Assembly: GCA_036345935.2 (NCBI GenBank)
Contig: JADWOT020000002.1
Coordinates: 558,001-622,000 of the forward strand
Reading direction: 5' to 3'
Length of the DNA stretch: 64,000 nt
DNA from: Taenia hydatigena
Lineage: Eukaryota > Platyhelminthes > Cestoda > Cyclophyllidea > Taeniidae
Shown here piece by piece: positions 13,001 to 25,702 of the stretch. A program made the translations under genes and the position numbers. The notes beneath the pieces are model-generated. The model searched no databases, was not told the DNA's origin, and saw only the letters and a program-made list of their open reading frames with translations. Numbering within the stretch: the stretch's first letter is position 1; each line of letters opens with the position of its first letter.

Positions 13001-15400
13001 AGAATTCGCGTTGAAAACACACATAATTACACCGGAGGGAAAGTAAATCACGCATGAATCAAACTTAATTAGGAGGAGATGCCTTTGCAAGGTTCTGCAA
13101 GTTGGATTCACAAATGGACCAGATGCTGAGCGCATTTAGCATGAAAACCCTATCTATTTGGGTCTTTTATTTATCTCCATAGTTACTTGACAGACAGAAA
13201 GCTCCTCTTCCTGCTGCTAGATCACCGAAGTCGTGCATTCGGCGACATCCAAAACAACTGGAACCGACTTCAAAGTGAATTTCATTAATCCAATAAAACC
13301 GTCCAACAAAGTTTATGATCAGAACACCAATAATGTGCAGACCAGAAGGATGCGTGATTTGGACGAACCTACTTTTCACATTAATCATTTGAGCCAGAAA
13401 GTGACATCTGCTCGTTTAACATGATATTTAGTTAACGACATCAAATTTTGGCCAGATGAAAAAGGCCCCAAAAAATGGTCTTAAATCCTGCATACAATGG
13501 AGGACAAAAGTATAAGGTACCCCCTCAATTGTAATGGCCTTAAGCGGAAAAGAAGTGACCATGGTTTCGAATGGGGGATCAAAAGCCCCTAGAAATGCCA
13601 ACGTGGGAAGGTTAATCCTCTCTCCCTCGCTTTCTATCCCATAGCCAGGAGAGGCTGTTTGGTCACTGCCTAACCTTTCCACCAAAAGCGGCGGCACTAC
13701 CAGAGCCGGCAAAAGAAGCAGCAATAACTCAACATGAATAGGCGGCAATCACCCGTCCAGTGCAGGCACGCGTACGTGCGTGCGTGCATGTGCGCCGTCA
13801 GCAAATGATTGCGATGACTCACCACTGGCCATACGTGCACACACGCACGCACCAGTGGAGGGCGCGCACGCAGACGCGGACACCGCCATCGGCCGCGCTC
13901 CAGGCCTATCGATTTTCCGCTGTCCGTATGGCAACACGCGCACACACCTCCGCACGCATGCACGTACGCACGCACACTGACATAATGGGAGACGCGGGGA
14001 GGAATGGGGAAGATGATAAAGGAAAAAATTTATTTCCTACCTATTTGTTTGTCACTTTTGCACTTGATTTGTGGCATGACCACCCGATTAGCTACAGTGC
14101 GCTAGAATAACAGAACACTTGGAAACGACAATAAGGGGGCGTGTTTTGCAATGCTTTGAACGGATCAGAAGGGCAGAAATGACTCATCTAGAAGAGCGAG
14201 AATGAAGTCACTTCTAGGACATATTTGAAAAAATGAGCCATACTAGTACACAAGCAGGAATTCCGGTGTAGCATACCATGAGGCAGCCAGAAGAAAATGT
14301 TGTGGTAAAAAAGGTTATAATAAAGACACGAATCGAAGACAGATCGCAAGTAACTAGCTTGTACTAAAAACCCACTTTAATGTCCTCAAAAGGATTTTTT
14401 TCTTCCTACCCCAACCCGCATTCTAAAAAATGTGATTATAGACATAGCTAAAAGCCTGAACAAAAAGCCGCAAAAAAGTAATCGACCAAATAAAGCAAGA
14501 AGGTGCTGCAAAGCACGGGTGAACATATGCGACCAAGACAAATCTCCAGAGGGATTCACGAAGACCTCCCACTAACGAAAAACAGAAATTAAGACGCAAA
14601 CCAACCATGTAACTGAAATTCCACAATTAAGTATGATTTCAGTTGGTGACAAAATGCTTATTTAAAAAATGTGGGGATCGAAACAAACAGCACTCAGTTC
14701 ATACTCCAGCATTAAAGATAACCACCCTAGAATATAAAATTTGACACTTTTCAATGCACATAAAACTAAAAATAGTGGCAATACTCCTGTAAACATACCA
14801 GTTTTCACATTGAATTAGGATATAGATCCAGTAGAGATGGTGGAAAATCAGATATCACGGATGTTGAACAACTGGGTCCGACAATGCAAAATGGCCTTGC
14901 GTTTGACCAATAAAAGTAAGATTTTAGAGTCAAGCTTATTTCATTTTAATTTTTTTAACTAATGAATGGATTATTTGTTAAGCAAGTTTATTGGATAAAA
15001 ATAAGACCCTAAGCTAATAATGCCCTTTAAATTTTTTGCTGTGGATGTTTTTTGTGGTAAATTTGTAAATACACCAAAGAAGGCTCCCTTAAATGTATTG
15101 ACATTATTACTGCGAATTTAAGCATACTTCAAAAAATTATGCAAACTTGCTCATTTACTAGATAAGTTTGCAGTTGTTGCATTGACTCAGGATTCTCCTA
15201 CAGGCTAAAATGTATATTTTGCCGATGAATAAAGGACCATAAATATAGCACCCGAAGCCTCCTTGCAGCTGACACAAAAACTATACTATTGGTATTATTT
15301 AACCAGTTCATGCTTTCGGGTACTAGCAATACTCCACTCGAATCCCTTAGAAATGCCCAAAGCATTCATCATTACAATGGGAAAAGAGGGACTAAAAGTA
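10077..15400. other. Intergenic region and receptor 5' flank
   Basis: No gene is supported here. The stretch includes the 5' flank of the receptor, a TG/CA-rich patch near 10,675, a G-rich run at 11,641 and alternating purine/pyrimidine CA/CG tracts at 13,770-13,980. A minus-strand frame at 13,428-13,748 has a leucine-rich start but no family I recognise. Confidence 0.5.
11641..11667. repeat. GGA repeat running into poly-G
   Basis: Five or six GGA units followed by a run of G. It fits a G-quadruplex pattern on the plus strand. It lies in the 5' flank of the minus-strand receptor. Confidence 0.8.
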
Positions 15401-15414
15401 GGAAGCAGCGTTTA

Positions 15415-15615
15415 GAGAAATACTTGTAGAGGGTTCCTCCTCTTCCTCCTGGTTACCCTTGCCAGTAGAAGTCTGAGTGCGTTTAGACATCTTTACTGTT
15501 ATATGGGTAATAGATACAGTTAGGCGACGAATGGGGGTTCAGGCCGGGGGTCCGTCACGTTCCAAGGATTCTCCGCGTTCCTCCGTCACGTGGTTCAAAT
15601 TGACTTCCCGCCCCT
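15415..15615 (-). promoter_or_regulatory. Possible promoter with duplicated CRE/E-box element and a short acidic first exon
   Basis: Two direct copies of TCCGTCACGT (around 15,550 and 15,581 on the plus strand) lie about 60-100 bases upstream of a minus-strand ATG at about 15,491. The second copy also forms CACGTG. The frame begins MSKRTQTSTGKGNQ, continues through five Glu residues and reaches a possible donor (ACAA/GTATTT) at about 15,428. Downstream exons were not found, so the gene is a guess. The duplicated element itself is directly visible. Confidence 0.35.
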
Positions 15616-17560
15616 GGCCTACAAAGCGCATTTAAAGAAATTAAGTATTACATACTAGGGTAACAAAAGACAAAATACATAAGTTTGGCAAACGAAAAGG
15701 TCTGTTCCTACTGGTATGGTTCAGAGGCCAGTCCAACAGGCGAAGGCATTTTGGCGACCCCGAGTGATCGTAACTGATAGCCAAACAAACGAACCCATTA
15801 AATGAAGCTGTGTATAATACACCTTTTAGGCACGGAACGGTTAGTAGTAAAGATTTTTAAGTATCCTGACTTCCGAACACTTCTCTGCCTTTAAAATGTT
15901 TGACCACTACGCACTACGAGACGCAAAAAAATGAGCTTTACACAGCAACCTGTCTTTGCTAAACTCATTTCGCATTTTAACCGGTGGTTTTTATTAGTCA
16001 GGTCAAATCTTATTGTAGTGAGGGGTTCCGGCCGAGTATGGAGTTGCACTTCACTTCACTTCTAGGAATGGATCTCTACTACGATTCATGCGGTTCATTT
16101 AAGGTAGAAAATATCGGCCTGCACATTCGTTTTAATTCCTTGCCTCAGTGGACGTCAGTTCGCCTGTGCATGCTTCTGCTTCATGTGTGGCATTCGTTAG
16201 TGTTTACTCGATGTGTCAAAAGATTTTCTCATAATGCACCAATGATTACGATGCCTTTGATGGATGCAGATGCACAAGCACTGCGCGTGGCTCCACTCCG
16301 ACCACTTTTGATTACTTCCACGGTGAAGCGTCTATAGAGTACCTACTGCTAATTTTCTAGAACCGTCTTCATCTATTTTTCTCTGCTTTAAATCGGCCGC
16401 CTCGCATTATAAGAAAGGCTGATTAATGGGGAACTCACCAATCAGTTGGGAACTAAGGGAAGCGACCAATGTCAAGACGAGGACAAATTTGTAGACCGCC
16501 TACAAAGCAGAGGAAAAAAGCCTCTCTGAATGACGTTCCGGCAGGCAGTACTGCCACGATTTTATTACAGTGCCTCCTTCAGTAATGATGAATGGAACAT
16601 CAACACCTTTGTCGACTGAAGGACCTCACATTTGGCAAACGATTCCAAACCAATGAAGTAGTGGAACGGATAAAGAAGACTGGGAGGGTACCTAAGAAGC
16701 GTGCTTGTATCTACCATTGTCACCACCGTCAGGATCGATTTTGGGTTTTCGATTTTTTGCCTTTAGAGGAACAAGCAAGAAAGAGCAACCTTGTGGCGAC
16801 TATGAGTCCTTATGTTTCCAAATTAAGAAAATACGAGTGCAAATAAAAATAAAAAATATTCTTATTGTTATTTGGTGCTATTACTGTCTGCTGAGCTGCT
16901 TGATAGGTTGTTGTTAGTCCGCCCTCTTCACTACTTACCTACACCTCGCATCTCCACACACACACACAAGTGATATACAAACGACTTCTAAGAGAAGCTC
17001 TGTGACTGATGATGTGCTACTAATTTGCATGTATGCATACATAAATCTTTTGTACAACTATTATTAAAATTATTATTATTGCTAAACGTGTACACGTAAA
17101 TACTTAGCCAGCACAGCACTCGGTCATCGTCTACTTATAAGGCAGTCAGTAGTATGAATTTGCAGAAGTGATTGTCTCATCTGTGCGGCATGTCTACGTT
17201 ATTGACGGGAGGCGTAATGAGCTTATGGGGTGAGAGTTTAGACAGTATGTAGCATCAAATGATATTTAGCTGCTCATCTTTCCTTACCGCTTGCTATGTT
17301 GACCTACCAGCGTTGCCTTACTTATTACATTAGGCCTCCAGTGTCTTGTTGCCTACTTAAATACGTTAAAAGTAGTATGTTGGGACATGCCCTAGTTGTG
17401 GCCCCCAAAGTCAGCAAGCTGACTATCCTTTAGGTCACATCGGTGCGCAATTCCTCTCGCTTGGATTAAACTTTGCGATTAACTATGCGTTTTAGCTCTG
17501 TTTTGTGTAATTGGATGCCATGACGCAGTTCAGATTAGAGTAGTTACGGCGCATTTATTT
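15616..17560. other. A/T-rich intergenic stretch
   Basis: Short frames at 15,984-16,337 and 16,592-16,846 on the plus strand show no motif or splice context that I recognise. Nothing else is supported. Confidence 0.5.
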
Positions 17561-17689
17561 TTATGCCTCGTTTTTGCGCACTTTTGGGATGCTACGCTCT
17601 AACCGTCCACGTCGCCATGACTTCTGTCATGATGTGCACATAACGAGACGAAGGTGGATGATTAACACGGTGTTGGTGGCGAAGTCGAC

Positions 17690-18890
17690 TTCACCCATCA
17701 CTCGCCTGTGCCCATATGTAAGCCTCTCCCCTCTCCTGTCGCTGCCGAGACAAGGTGAGTGGGGCGCAGGTGCTGTAAGTGGGTTGCTCTCTGTCACAAA
17801 GCGTCAGGCACCTCACCTGGCCCGGCGCTTTTAGCTGCGATTATCAGCGGTTACTTAAGTAGTCAGCCTAGACGTAAACACGCGATCCGATCTGCCAAAG
17901 ATTGGGAAATTGGTTGAACAGGCTGTCAGTGATGGCAAAGCAAATGCGATGGTGCTACTGCTGCTGAATTGGAAGACAATGGGGTGAACAGTGATACTAG
18001 AAGATGCCTTACAGTTATCTAACGCTTAGTTTTTTTGTCTTTGCATTTCCAGTGTGTTGTATGTTGATTGTCCTAGCAGTAGACACTACAAATGCAGTAA
18101 ACTTTAGGCATCCTTGTAGATTTGTTTCTCCCTAAACTGCATCTACCACCAGATTAGTGGTCTTAACTTCAATCGGAGCCAATAGGTTTTAAATTTCTTG
18201 GTAATGGATGGGTAAAGCTTTGTCATTTTAGCCGGTGGAGTGTGGTGCACGTGAAGCGTTGGCCTGACTTTCACAAATAAAGAAAATTAACAAAACTCTT
18301 TGGTAGTGTCCCACGCTACTTATGAGCCATCTTCAGTAGCAACACGAGTTAGATTTAGCATGATGAAAGTGATTTGTTTTTTTTACTTAGCAGACAGCCA
18401 TTAGAGCGACAATAGACAATACACTTCAGGGCCAAGCCATTTTCGATGAGTGCACTAAACAAGAATTTAGTGCAAACATGCTACTAATGTGTTATAAGTA
18501 GATGGAAAGGCAGTGAAGCTGTGCTATATTTGTCTTCCAAGCAGAACGATGGTAAGTTTTACTTGGACAAAAGCCTATGTGCTAAAAAATTATCCTCACA
18601 GGTTTGATACACCAGTTTACTCTGTTTTGTTGGGCTATGCTCCTACATTCCTCTTCTCAGATGGCACAGTTCTTCATCCCGGTGCCTGTGGTGTTTACCT
18701 CATCCCTGAATGTAGTGACAAAGCAGCTGCCATATTGCAGTGGCTTATTATAACTTTGAATAGGACATAGACTTTGCATTGGTGGCAAAACTCTTCTCGA
18801 AGAAGGCGTTTGACGTGGATGGGCAAATCGGAGAAGACGCTGCCATGGTGCGGCGATCGCCTCCACCTTTTTGTCGAATCTGAAACTGTC
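17690..18890 (+). pseudogene. Decayed tetraspanin copy 1
   Basis: Three pieces match the intact gene in order. The first is an intron-3-like piece around 17,745-18,000. The second is a frame at about 18,600-18,770 whose end (PECSDKAAAILQWLIITLN) resembles the end of exon 5 (GCRDK..., then a hydrophobic stretch). The third is an exon-6-like piece at 18,838 (GACGCTGCCATGGTGC against GACGCTGTCATGGTGC). The gap between the last two matches the intact gene. The CCG motif exon is not recognisable and exon 6 shifts frame, so it is unlikely to be functional. Confidence 0.55.
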
Positions 18891-19684
18891 AGATATTTAA
18901 AGCAGTTGTATACATTAAAAGTTGCTGCTTACACCCGACTAGACACTTACACCGTCCACCGATGATTTGAAAGTACAGAGGTAGACAGGAAGCGATTTCT
19001 TGGTCTGTCTCCGGATGTTTGAAGGGATAAAAAGCATTCAAGATGGTTTTAGGTCACCCAAAACTGTATTAATTGCCCAGTAAGTGAATTTACTCGAAAT
19101 GTAGCTATTGGATCTCTCATTCCTCTGTGATGTGTATGTAAGACACTGTCGGTTGAGTTGGTGCGCCACAGTGCTTACATTTTGGTGGTTCTCCAGATTG
19201 ATAAGGGCAAAGGCATCAGGCCTCAGCTCTAATACAAGTCACCAGTTCTCTCGTGATGTGTGTGAATGTTTGGTATTCATTGAAGCAGTACAACACGCTT
19301 TCAATGGGTGTGAGGTACAGCCGTGTCACAATACAAACATTCCCCAACCCTAAAAGCGCGGCTTTAGTTTGAGCCGCGTTAAAAAATCACCGCCAATATC
19401 ATTTTTGCCACTCTAATGAGTTAAGTTTTTGTAGGTTTGGCATGCGCACATCATAAATTGAAGAACTACGCATGCCTTTGCCTCGTTCATTCATACCCTT
19501 CTACCTGCGGAACGAGTGCAAGGTTTTTTCCGGTTAGCAAGTGAATAATTTGGTTAAGAAATCCGAAAAGGAACTGTAATTGTGCAGAATGAGCAAATGC
19601 ATAGCAAATTGCGTGACAAAACTCTAAAGAAGAGAGGATGTTGGTGATGATGTCTCACCCAATACCGAGTAATAGTTCCCCGCG

Positions 19685-19711
19685 TGCTACTTATAATTGA
19701 AGTAAGTAGCA
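19685..19711 (+). repeat. CTACTTA/TAAGTAG hairpin
   Basis: A perfect 9-bp stem (TGCTACTTA with TAAGTAGCA) and a 9-nt loop, in the tetraspanin repeat array. Confidence 0.85.
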
Positions 19712-19872
19712 TGACTCCTTTTCCCACTCATCTGGGGCTTGAATTTATCTGACGCCAGGTGTGACTATCGCCTTCAATGATAAGCATCAAATTCCACCTC
19801 TAATCACACCCAAATAGTTACCCTGTTGCTTATGTGCAATGCAAGTTAAAAAGGTATTTTTAGCTGCCCATA

Positions 19873-19896
19873 CTACTGATGACCGCAATTCAGTAG
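19873..19896 (+). repeat. CTACTGA/TCAGTAG hairpin
   Basis: A perfect 7-bp stem and a 10-nt loop. The sixth stem pair is G-C here and T-A in the neighbouring hairpin at 19685. Confidence 0.85.
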
Positions 19897-21479
19897 CAAC
19901 ACTGTAACACGTTTCATACAACAGAACGGAGTTGTTGATGTTACTGAATGAGCAGCTCAGTGTAACGAACTTACTAGACTTAAATTTCATCGGGGACATA
20001 CTACTATTAAGCCGAAAGTAGGCTGGAACGTGGTGAACCGGGTCCGAGATAAGTTTTGGGGAATAATAGACCAAAAAGTCCGTCCAACAAATGCCCTGGC
20101 TACACCACCCCAGCCCCTCAATTATCGTGAATTGCGCTTTTCAGCGTAGTGCAATCGTCTCCGTCACCACTCTCATGTTTTCCACGCATTCCATCGGGCA
20201 GCTTAAGCTTGCTTTTACTTTGAACCAGTGATTAGCGAATCAATCTGACTTATTTGCTTGAATATTAGGCCCAAATCCAACATGAGGAGGGTAGTTGTCG
20301 TGGATGGTTCAATCGGCGATGAATGTGAGTCGGGTGAAAAGTCATAGAGATGTCTTTCTTCATCGTATTCCCTTTTCTATGTGGGGGAGTTACTTCTGGG
20401 ACGTTAATTAAAGTCGGCCTTAAATAAGCAGAATTAAAGCGTCTGAACGGAAGCCATCGCCTCCACCCAGACGGACTGCTGGCTCACACAGAACTGCGAG
20501 CAGAATGGACACAGAGTGCTCGCTCCATTCGCTTTTTGGTGACTGTATCTAATGGATAGTGATTAACTTAATAGTCGGGCCAACGCATCAGTGTCGCCTT
20601 GATTCAGGGCTCACATTTAGCCATTACAACGAGAGAAGACGGCTCGGTACCTACATACAGAGTGGTGAAAGGACTGTATAGCGCTACTACAATTGGATCA
20701 CATAGTAGCCTTCGCATCAATCGCCTTGTGAGGTATCAGCACAACGTAGCTTGCACAAGATCAAGGGCGGTAAGAACTCGCATCACAACCTGATCCCCAA
20801 GTGAATAAGTTTAGCGCCTTGTTGCATACCTTAGGCGTCCAACAGCTCGTTGATACATACTGAGAGACTCACCTCTGGAAGGATCGGTTGGATGATGTGG
20901 TCAACTGAGGGCGCCAATGTTGGTAGCGCGTGGCAAGTCTGCCCCATCGAAAGGCGTCGCGTGAAATACCGCACGGGAAGGAGAAACCAAAAAAGCGATC
21001 CAATGCACAAAGTAAGGAGACAGACACTCACTGTCACCCCACTAATCAGTCGTCCATTAAATCAGCCTAGAAATGGTTCGGTTAGGGTTTTATCTTAAGT
21101 TTAGCACTCCACACTGAGATCTCATGCTGAAGAGCTGTGGCATGAAGACAAATGACACCCTTTTAGCAGATTAAAGACGCATTCCCTGGAAGAATCTGAA
21201 GAGGCTCACCGAGAAAATCGTAAAGAAGGCGCTCAACCAGTCGCATTCAGTGATGCCGCCTGCTCCACCCAACTTAATTGCAAGCAAAGACGATGAGTGG
21301 CACCGCAAATTATGACTATTTATGCGTCTTGCGTTACTTTACTAAAACACCATTCGTCGTCCCCTCAACTCAGGTGAGGTCGTTTTCACACTGAGGAGTA
21401 TATTTACGCAACATACGTGTGCGTATAAAATTTAGCTCTAACTAAAATCTTTCCAGCTTATGCAGAAGGGGTTGATTAC

Positions 21480-21596
21480 CCAATCAAACTAGACAGTGCA
21501 TTTTATAACAGTTGGAGGGACGATTAGGTTTTTACTCGGTCTCTACGTAGCTTGCTGTAGCAATTGCATACTACTTATTTGGCTTGTAAGTAGAGA
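21480..21596 (+). pseudogene. Tetraspanin exon 3 relic, copy 2
   Basis: A frame reading FITVGGTIRFLLGLYVACC, followed by SNCILLIWL, ends at a GTAAGTAG donor. It aligns without gaps to the end of exon 3 of the intact gene, which reads SILGLCYGCCGEEVLLFI before the same GTAAGTAG. The second membrane helix and the CC pair are kept. Its other exons were not found, so it is a relic or a single surviving exon. Confidence 0.55.
21571..21593 (+). repeat. CTACTTA/TAAGTAG hairpin over a splice donor
   Basis: A perfect 7-bp stem and 9-nt loop at the end of the tetraspanin exon 3 relic. The right arm is the donor sequence itself (GTAAGTAG). Confidence 0.75.
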
Positions 21597-21904
21597 AGCA
21601 AGTTCACTTAAGCTTTGCCATGGAGTCAAAATTAGGACAGCAAGCATTACAAATAAGCAGACACTCGGTCGTTCGGTAAATCAAAAGCAAACAGATCTGT
21701 TTAGAGTTTGTTTATTCTAAACATTTCACACTTTGCTAGCAGATCGGAAACGCATACATTTGATAAACCTGAAGAGACCTACTAAGGACATCATTCATGT
21801 GGCTCTCCGCCAATCGCCTAACAAACCGAAAGTCCAAAATTTTGAGGAAGAGAAGAAACGAGAGATGATAATCAATCAAATACCGAGTATTATTGCCAAC
21901 CGTC

Positions 21905-21927
21905 CTACTTATAAGCGAATTAAGTAG
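21905..21927 (+). repeat. CTACTTA/TAAGTAG hairpin
   Basis: A perfect 7-bp stem with loop TAAGCGAAT, in the tetraspanin repeat array. Confidence 0.85.
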
Positions 21928-22090
21928 CATGGCTCCTTCTCTCATCCCTTTGATGCTGGAATGTGTCTGACGCCATATCCAATTCTCACATTCAATAGCT
22001 AGCTTTGATACCACCTCTGATCAAGCCCAAATAGCTGCTCTGTAGCTTATGCGCAATGCAAGTTAACTCGATTTTTTGTAGCTGCTCTTA

Positions 22091-22114
22091 CTACTGATGA
22101 CGCATATTCAGTAG
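22091..22114 (+). repeat. CTACTGA/TCAGTAG hairpin
   Basis: A perfect 7-bp stem and 10-nt loop, 186 bases after the hairpin at 21905. It is the partner hairpin within the same repeat unit. Confidence 0.85.
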
Positions 22115-23238
22115 CAACACTGTAATAAGCTTCACACAATGAAACAGTTGTTGATGCTACTGAGTTGGCAGGTATTAATGCACACTGGATTGGCAGTTAC
22201 ACCATCTCACCATTGCCCTCCATGATATAAAAAATCGGATAAAAGGAAGAACGCGCTAATCAAATTGGGTGAGACGACTAACCAATCAGCAATGGAGCAT
22301 TTCCACCTTGAGCCAGTGACAAGCAAACCGATCTGACTCCTTTTCTGGGTTATCAAGTTACACTTCAATACTCGACTCAATTGTCGAAGCCTGTCATTCA
22401 GGCGAAGGACCAAAGTGAAGTCCGCCTTCAGGAAACCACCAAATCCTGTTTTCTCCGCGAGGCGGCTGCTGGCACTTAAATAAACATCAGACTTGGGTTG
22501 CCCAAAATAAACACGAGGCGGTCACTGAAATCCACACTGACTGGTATGGCTTTTGCTGCTGATGATTTAAGAGTGCAGTGGTGTGATGTGACGCAGCAGC
22601 CATTCATGTAATGGAATTAACTCCAATCCGAGTTACCAGGTATCCCAATCCTCTTAAATGGATAGGTAAGACACTAATAGCCTAGATAGCATGGTACAGT
22701 GCTTATATTTTTTTCCGTGCTCCAGGGTGATAACAGCGAGGCCATCGCGCCTCAGCTCCAATCAATTTCACTGATTCTCTCTTAATGTGCGTGTGAAGAG
22801 CGCCGCAGTTGTCGAGACAGTATAACACTCTATTACAAGCTGTGTGACAGCTTTGTAGGCGATGCGTGCGAGGTGCAGCAGTGTCACAATTCACACACAT
22901 TCATGTGGCTGAGTCGCGTTAGGAGATGCCACTGCCTCTAAATATAGGCAGAGTATTCGCAGCCAGTCTTACTACTGTCACCCTTAAAAAAATTTTGTGA
23001 ATTTAGCATGCACACATTTGACAGCAGAGAATTATGCGAACATTTGCCTCGTTTATTTAAACTTCCCTAGCTAATGAACGCTTGCATGGTTTTTCCTGTC
23101 GCCAAGGTGAATAATTCAGTAAAAGAATCGGAAGGAGGTTATGGAGAAGCAGAAGATGTAGACAGCAATCAAATTATGTGGGAAAAATCCTAAAACACAC
23201 GAGGGAATGAGCGATGGTTGCTCATTCTATCCTTCACG

Positions 23239-23269
23239 CATGCTACTTATAAGCGATTTAAGTAGCATG
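23239..23269 (+). repeat. CTACTTA/TAAGTAG hairpin, longest stem
   Basis: A perfect 11-bp stem (CATGCTACTTA with TAAGTAGCATG) and loop TAAGCGATT, upstream of the intact tetraspanin. Confidence 0.9.
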
Positions 23270-24153
23270 GTCCATTTTCTCATCCAGCTGGCGCTGGAAT
23301 GTGTCAGCCGCCAAATCTCACTATCATCCTCAATGGCCAGCGTTGACGCCATCTGTGATTACACTTAAATAGCTGCTCTGGGCTTATAAATACATTGTTC
23401 CGTGGTTTCTTATACTACTGATGATCTCTTTTAAGTTGTTACACTCTAATAGTCTCCACACGCTGCTGATTGAGCTGCTCAAGGACCAGGATATTAATGA
23501 TGGACTTACTAGACTAGGAATTTGCCGCGAGCATACCATTAACATGCCAAAAGTAGTCAGGAAGGTGGTGCGCCGTGTTCCATCTCCCCGCCTTCAATTA
23601 TCATGGGCTGTGCTTTTCCTCTTCAGCGCAGCCCTGTCTCTTGCCCTTCTCTATCTTTAGTTTATTTTCACATTGCATCAAACTAATCTGTCTTCTTTGT
23701 CCGACTTAAATTCAACACAAGTGGTTCTTTTGGCGTGAATGGCTCAGTCTGTCAGGTTCGGAGTCAAAGTGAGGTTTGCTTCTGGCGAACAACTCGCTCC
23801 TCTTTACCCTGCAAGGAAATTGTTGGTACCTAAAGCAAAGCCAGAACAGGCAATATAACAAAGTGCCTTAATTGCAAATCAGATACGCATACATTGGAAA
23901 AACCCTGAAGAGTTCCACTGAAGAGGCCGTTACGTAGACGCACAACCAATCGTTTTTAGTGATGCCGCCTACTCCGCCTCACTTCACTGCGAGCAAAGAC
24001 AATGAGTGACATCGCAAAGTGTGATCATTTATACATCTTACCCTCAGCTCCGGTGAGTTCGTTGTCTTGTGTGTCTGTGGTCAGTCGAGGTGAAGCGCGA
24101 CTCTGTCAATCACTTTCGTGTATCCCTTTGCCTTCAGCTGCGCCTCTTAAAGC

Positions 24154-25702
24154 ATGTCATGGCGCCTAAGACTCCTCCTCATAATCCCTTGTTCCATCCT
24201 CTGCGTAAGTGATAAAGTTGTGACAGTCTTTCCTACTCCCATCACAACCGACGCTGATGTACTTGTCTCTCGCAGGTGGTCTTCGTTGCCATAGCACTAC
24301 TTGGCATTGCTGTGGAAGCTGGTACTGTTGTGGAATCAGATGTGATGATAAGCCTTTTGTCAGACCTCGTTTACATCGGTGAAATTACTGATTCCGTCAC
24401 CGAAAATGGTGGGTGATGGCTTTATTAGCCTTCAAGCGAGAGTCCTTTGTGCTTGTGATAGGCCAGTAATGCTTCTTCTTTATCTCCTTTAGATCATACC
24501 GGTGCAGTCCTCATTATCATTGGATTATTTATGACCGTTGTTTCTATACTGGGACTCTGTTATGGTTGCTGTGGGGAGGAAGTTCTACTGTTCATTGTAA
24601 GTAGACTTTCCCTGCAGAGGGTAGGGACGAAGGGTATGGGATTAGATTTGATACTCTCGTGCCTCCTATGTTGTCTTGTCTGTTACTATGATGCTGACAC
24701 AACAGAGCGATTGGTGCTTAGTCTTGCCTGCCAATCGTCTGTATCTTGTCGCTGCTGAGACAAGGTGAGGAGGCGTCTCGTCTGACCCGGCGTTCGTAGC
24801 TGTAGTTGCTCACTGTCTCTCGCCTTGTCAGTTCCTCTGATCACCTCAGGTGACTAACCGAATCGCGCAATCGGACGTGCACAAGATCACGAAAGCAGTT
24901 GATCAGGCTTCCACTGATAGCGAGGCAAATGTCTAAAACGCCGTCAAGGGGGGGGAGGACGGTGGAATGAAACCGGGTGAAGCTTTACAACCATCTAAAG
25001 TTGTCTTTTTTACCCTCTATCCCCAGAATTCTACCGTATTCTTGGTCTTTCTCCTCTCGGAGGCTATCGCTATTGCAGTGTTCTTTAGCGATCCCTACAA
25101 ACTTGCTACATCGTATGTGGAAACAATGGCAAATTTTTTTGAGCAGTACAATTCGAACAAAGACATAGAAAACATGTGGCATAGTATTATGTCGGTAGGA
25201 ATCCCTAAAGCACCTAAATTTTGTGTCCTTTCTTATTTTATTTTGCGTTGGCTTTAGGGCAGTATGTACACCTTTCTCGTTTTCTTGTTTGTAGGCCAGA
25301 GTAAATTGCAGTGGTAAATTCTACGGCACATGCTGTGGCATGAACGGTTACGCCGACTTTAGTAAGTTCCAACTCAGTTGGAATTACCTTTTCCCGCATG
25401 GATGTTGCCTTCCTTATCCTTACCTCTGTGAAATAAGTATAGCGCAGAGAGTTAATGCGCCTGGCTGCAGAGACAAACTATTTGCATGCACAGCAGGCCG
25501 TTCGAAGTACATAATGTCCATCATCTTTGCCACTCTTTTATTACTCGTAAGTTGCAGTCCTTTCTTCTTCTGCTGACCTAAAACAACACTTTGACAAGAA
25601 AACAAAATGAGTGGCAATGTCTTTTCCATCCTTCAGGACGCTGTCATGGTGCTGCCAATCACCTACACCTTTCTCTACAGTATAGACCCATCAGACGATT
25701 GA
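24154..25702 (+). CDS. Tetraspanin
   Basis: A four-pass membrane protein that would organise other surface proteins. Exons: 24154-24204, 24276-24408, 24493-24596, 25027-25194, 25295-25546, 25637-25702; all phases agree, giving 257 residues, normal for the family. The first helix spans exons 1-2 (LRLLLIIPCSILC then VVFVAIALLGIAV). The second helix and the GLCYGCCG turn are in exon 3, and the third helix in exon 4. The large outer loop in exon 5 carries the diagnostic CCG (GTCCGMNGYADF), a second CC pair and further cysteines. The fourth helix begins at the end of exon 5. The tail is very short (ends DPSDD). In tapeworms and flukes such proteins are common in the tegument; that location is inference. 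The sequence is strongly diverged, and relics of sister copies lie on its 5' side. Confidence 0.9.

Noticed and set aside
13428..13748. Minus-strand frame with a leucine-rich start, possibly a small secreted protein
   Set aside because: It has no family match I know, no splice partners and no clear promoter. It could be real but cannot be supported from sequence alone.
20290..20340. tRNA-like B box (GGTTCAATC)
   Set aside because: No A box at the right distance and no cloverleaf could be folded by eye.
19871..22116. Hammerhead ribozyme, because the second hairpin class contains CTGATGA
   Set aside because: The second core strand (GAAA) and the third helix are absent, and the CTGATGA lies mostly in the stem of a simple hairpin.
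23421..23660. 79-codon frame ending in a hydrophobic stretch near the tetraspanin
   Set aside because: It lies across a repeat block that also occurs at 20.1 and 22.3 kb, where the frame is not kept.
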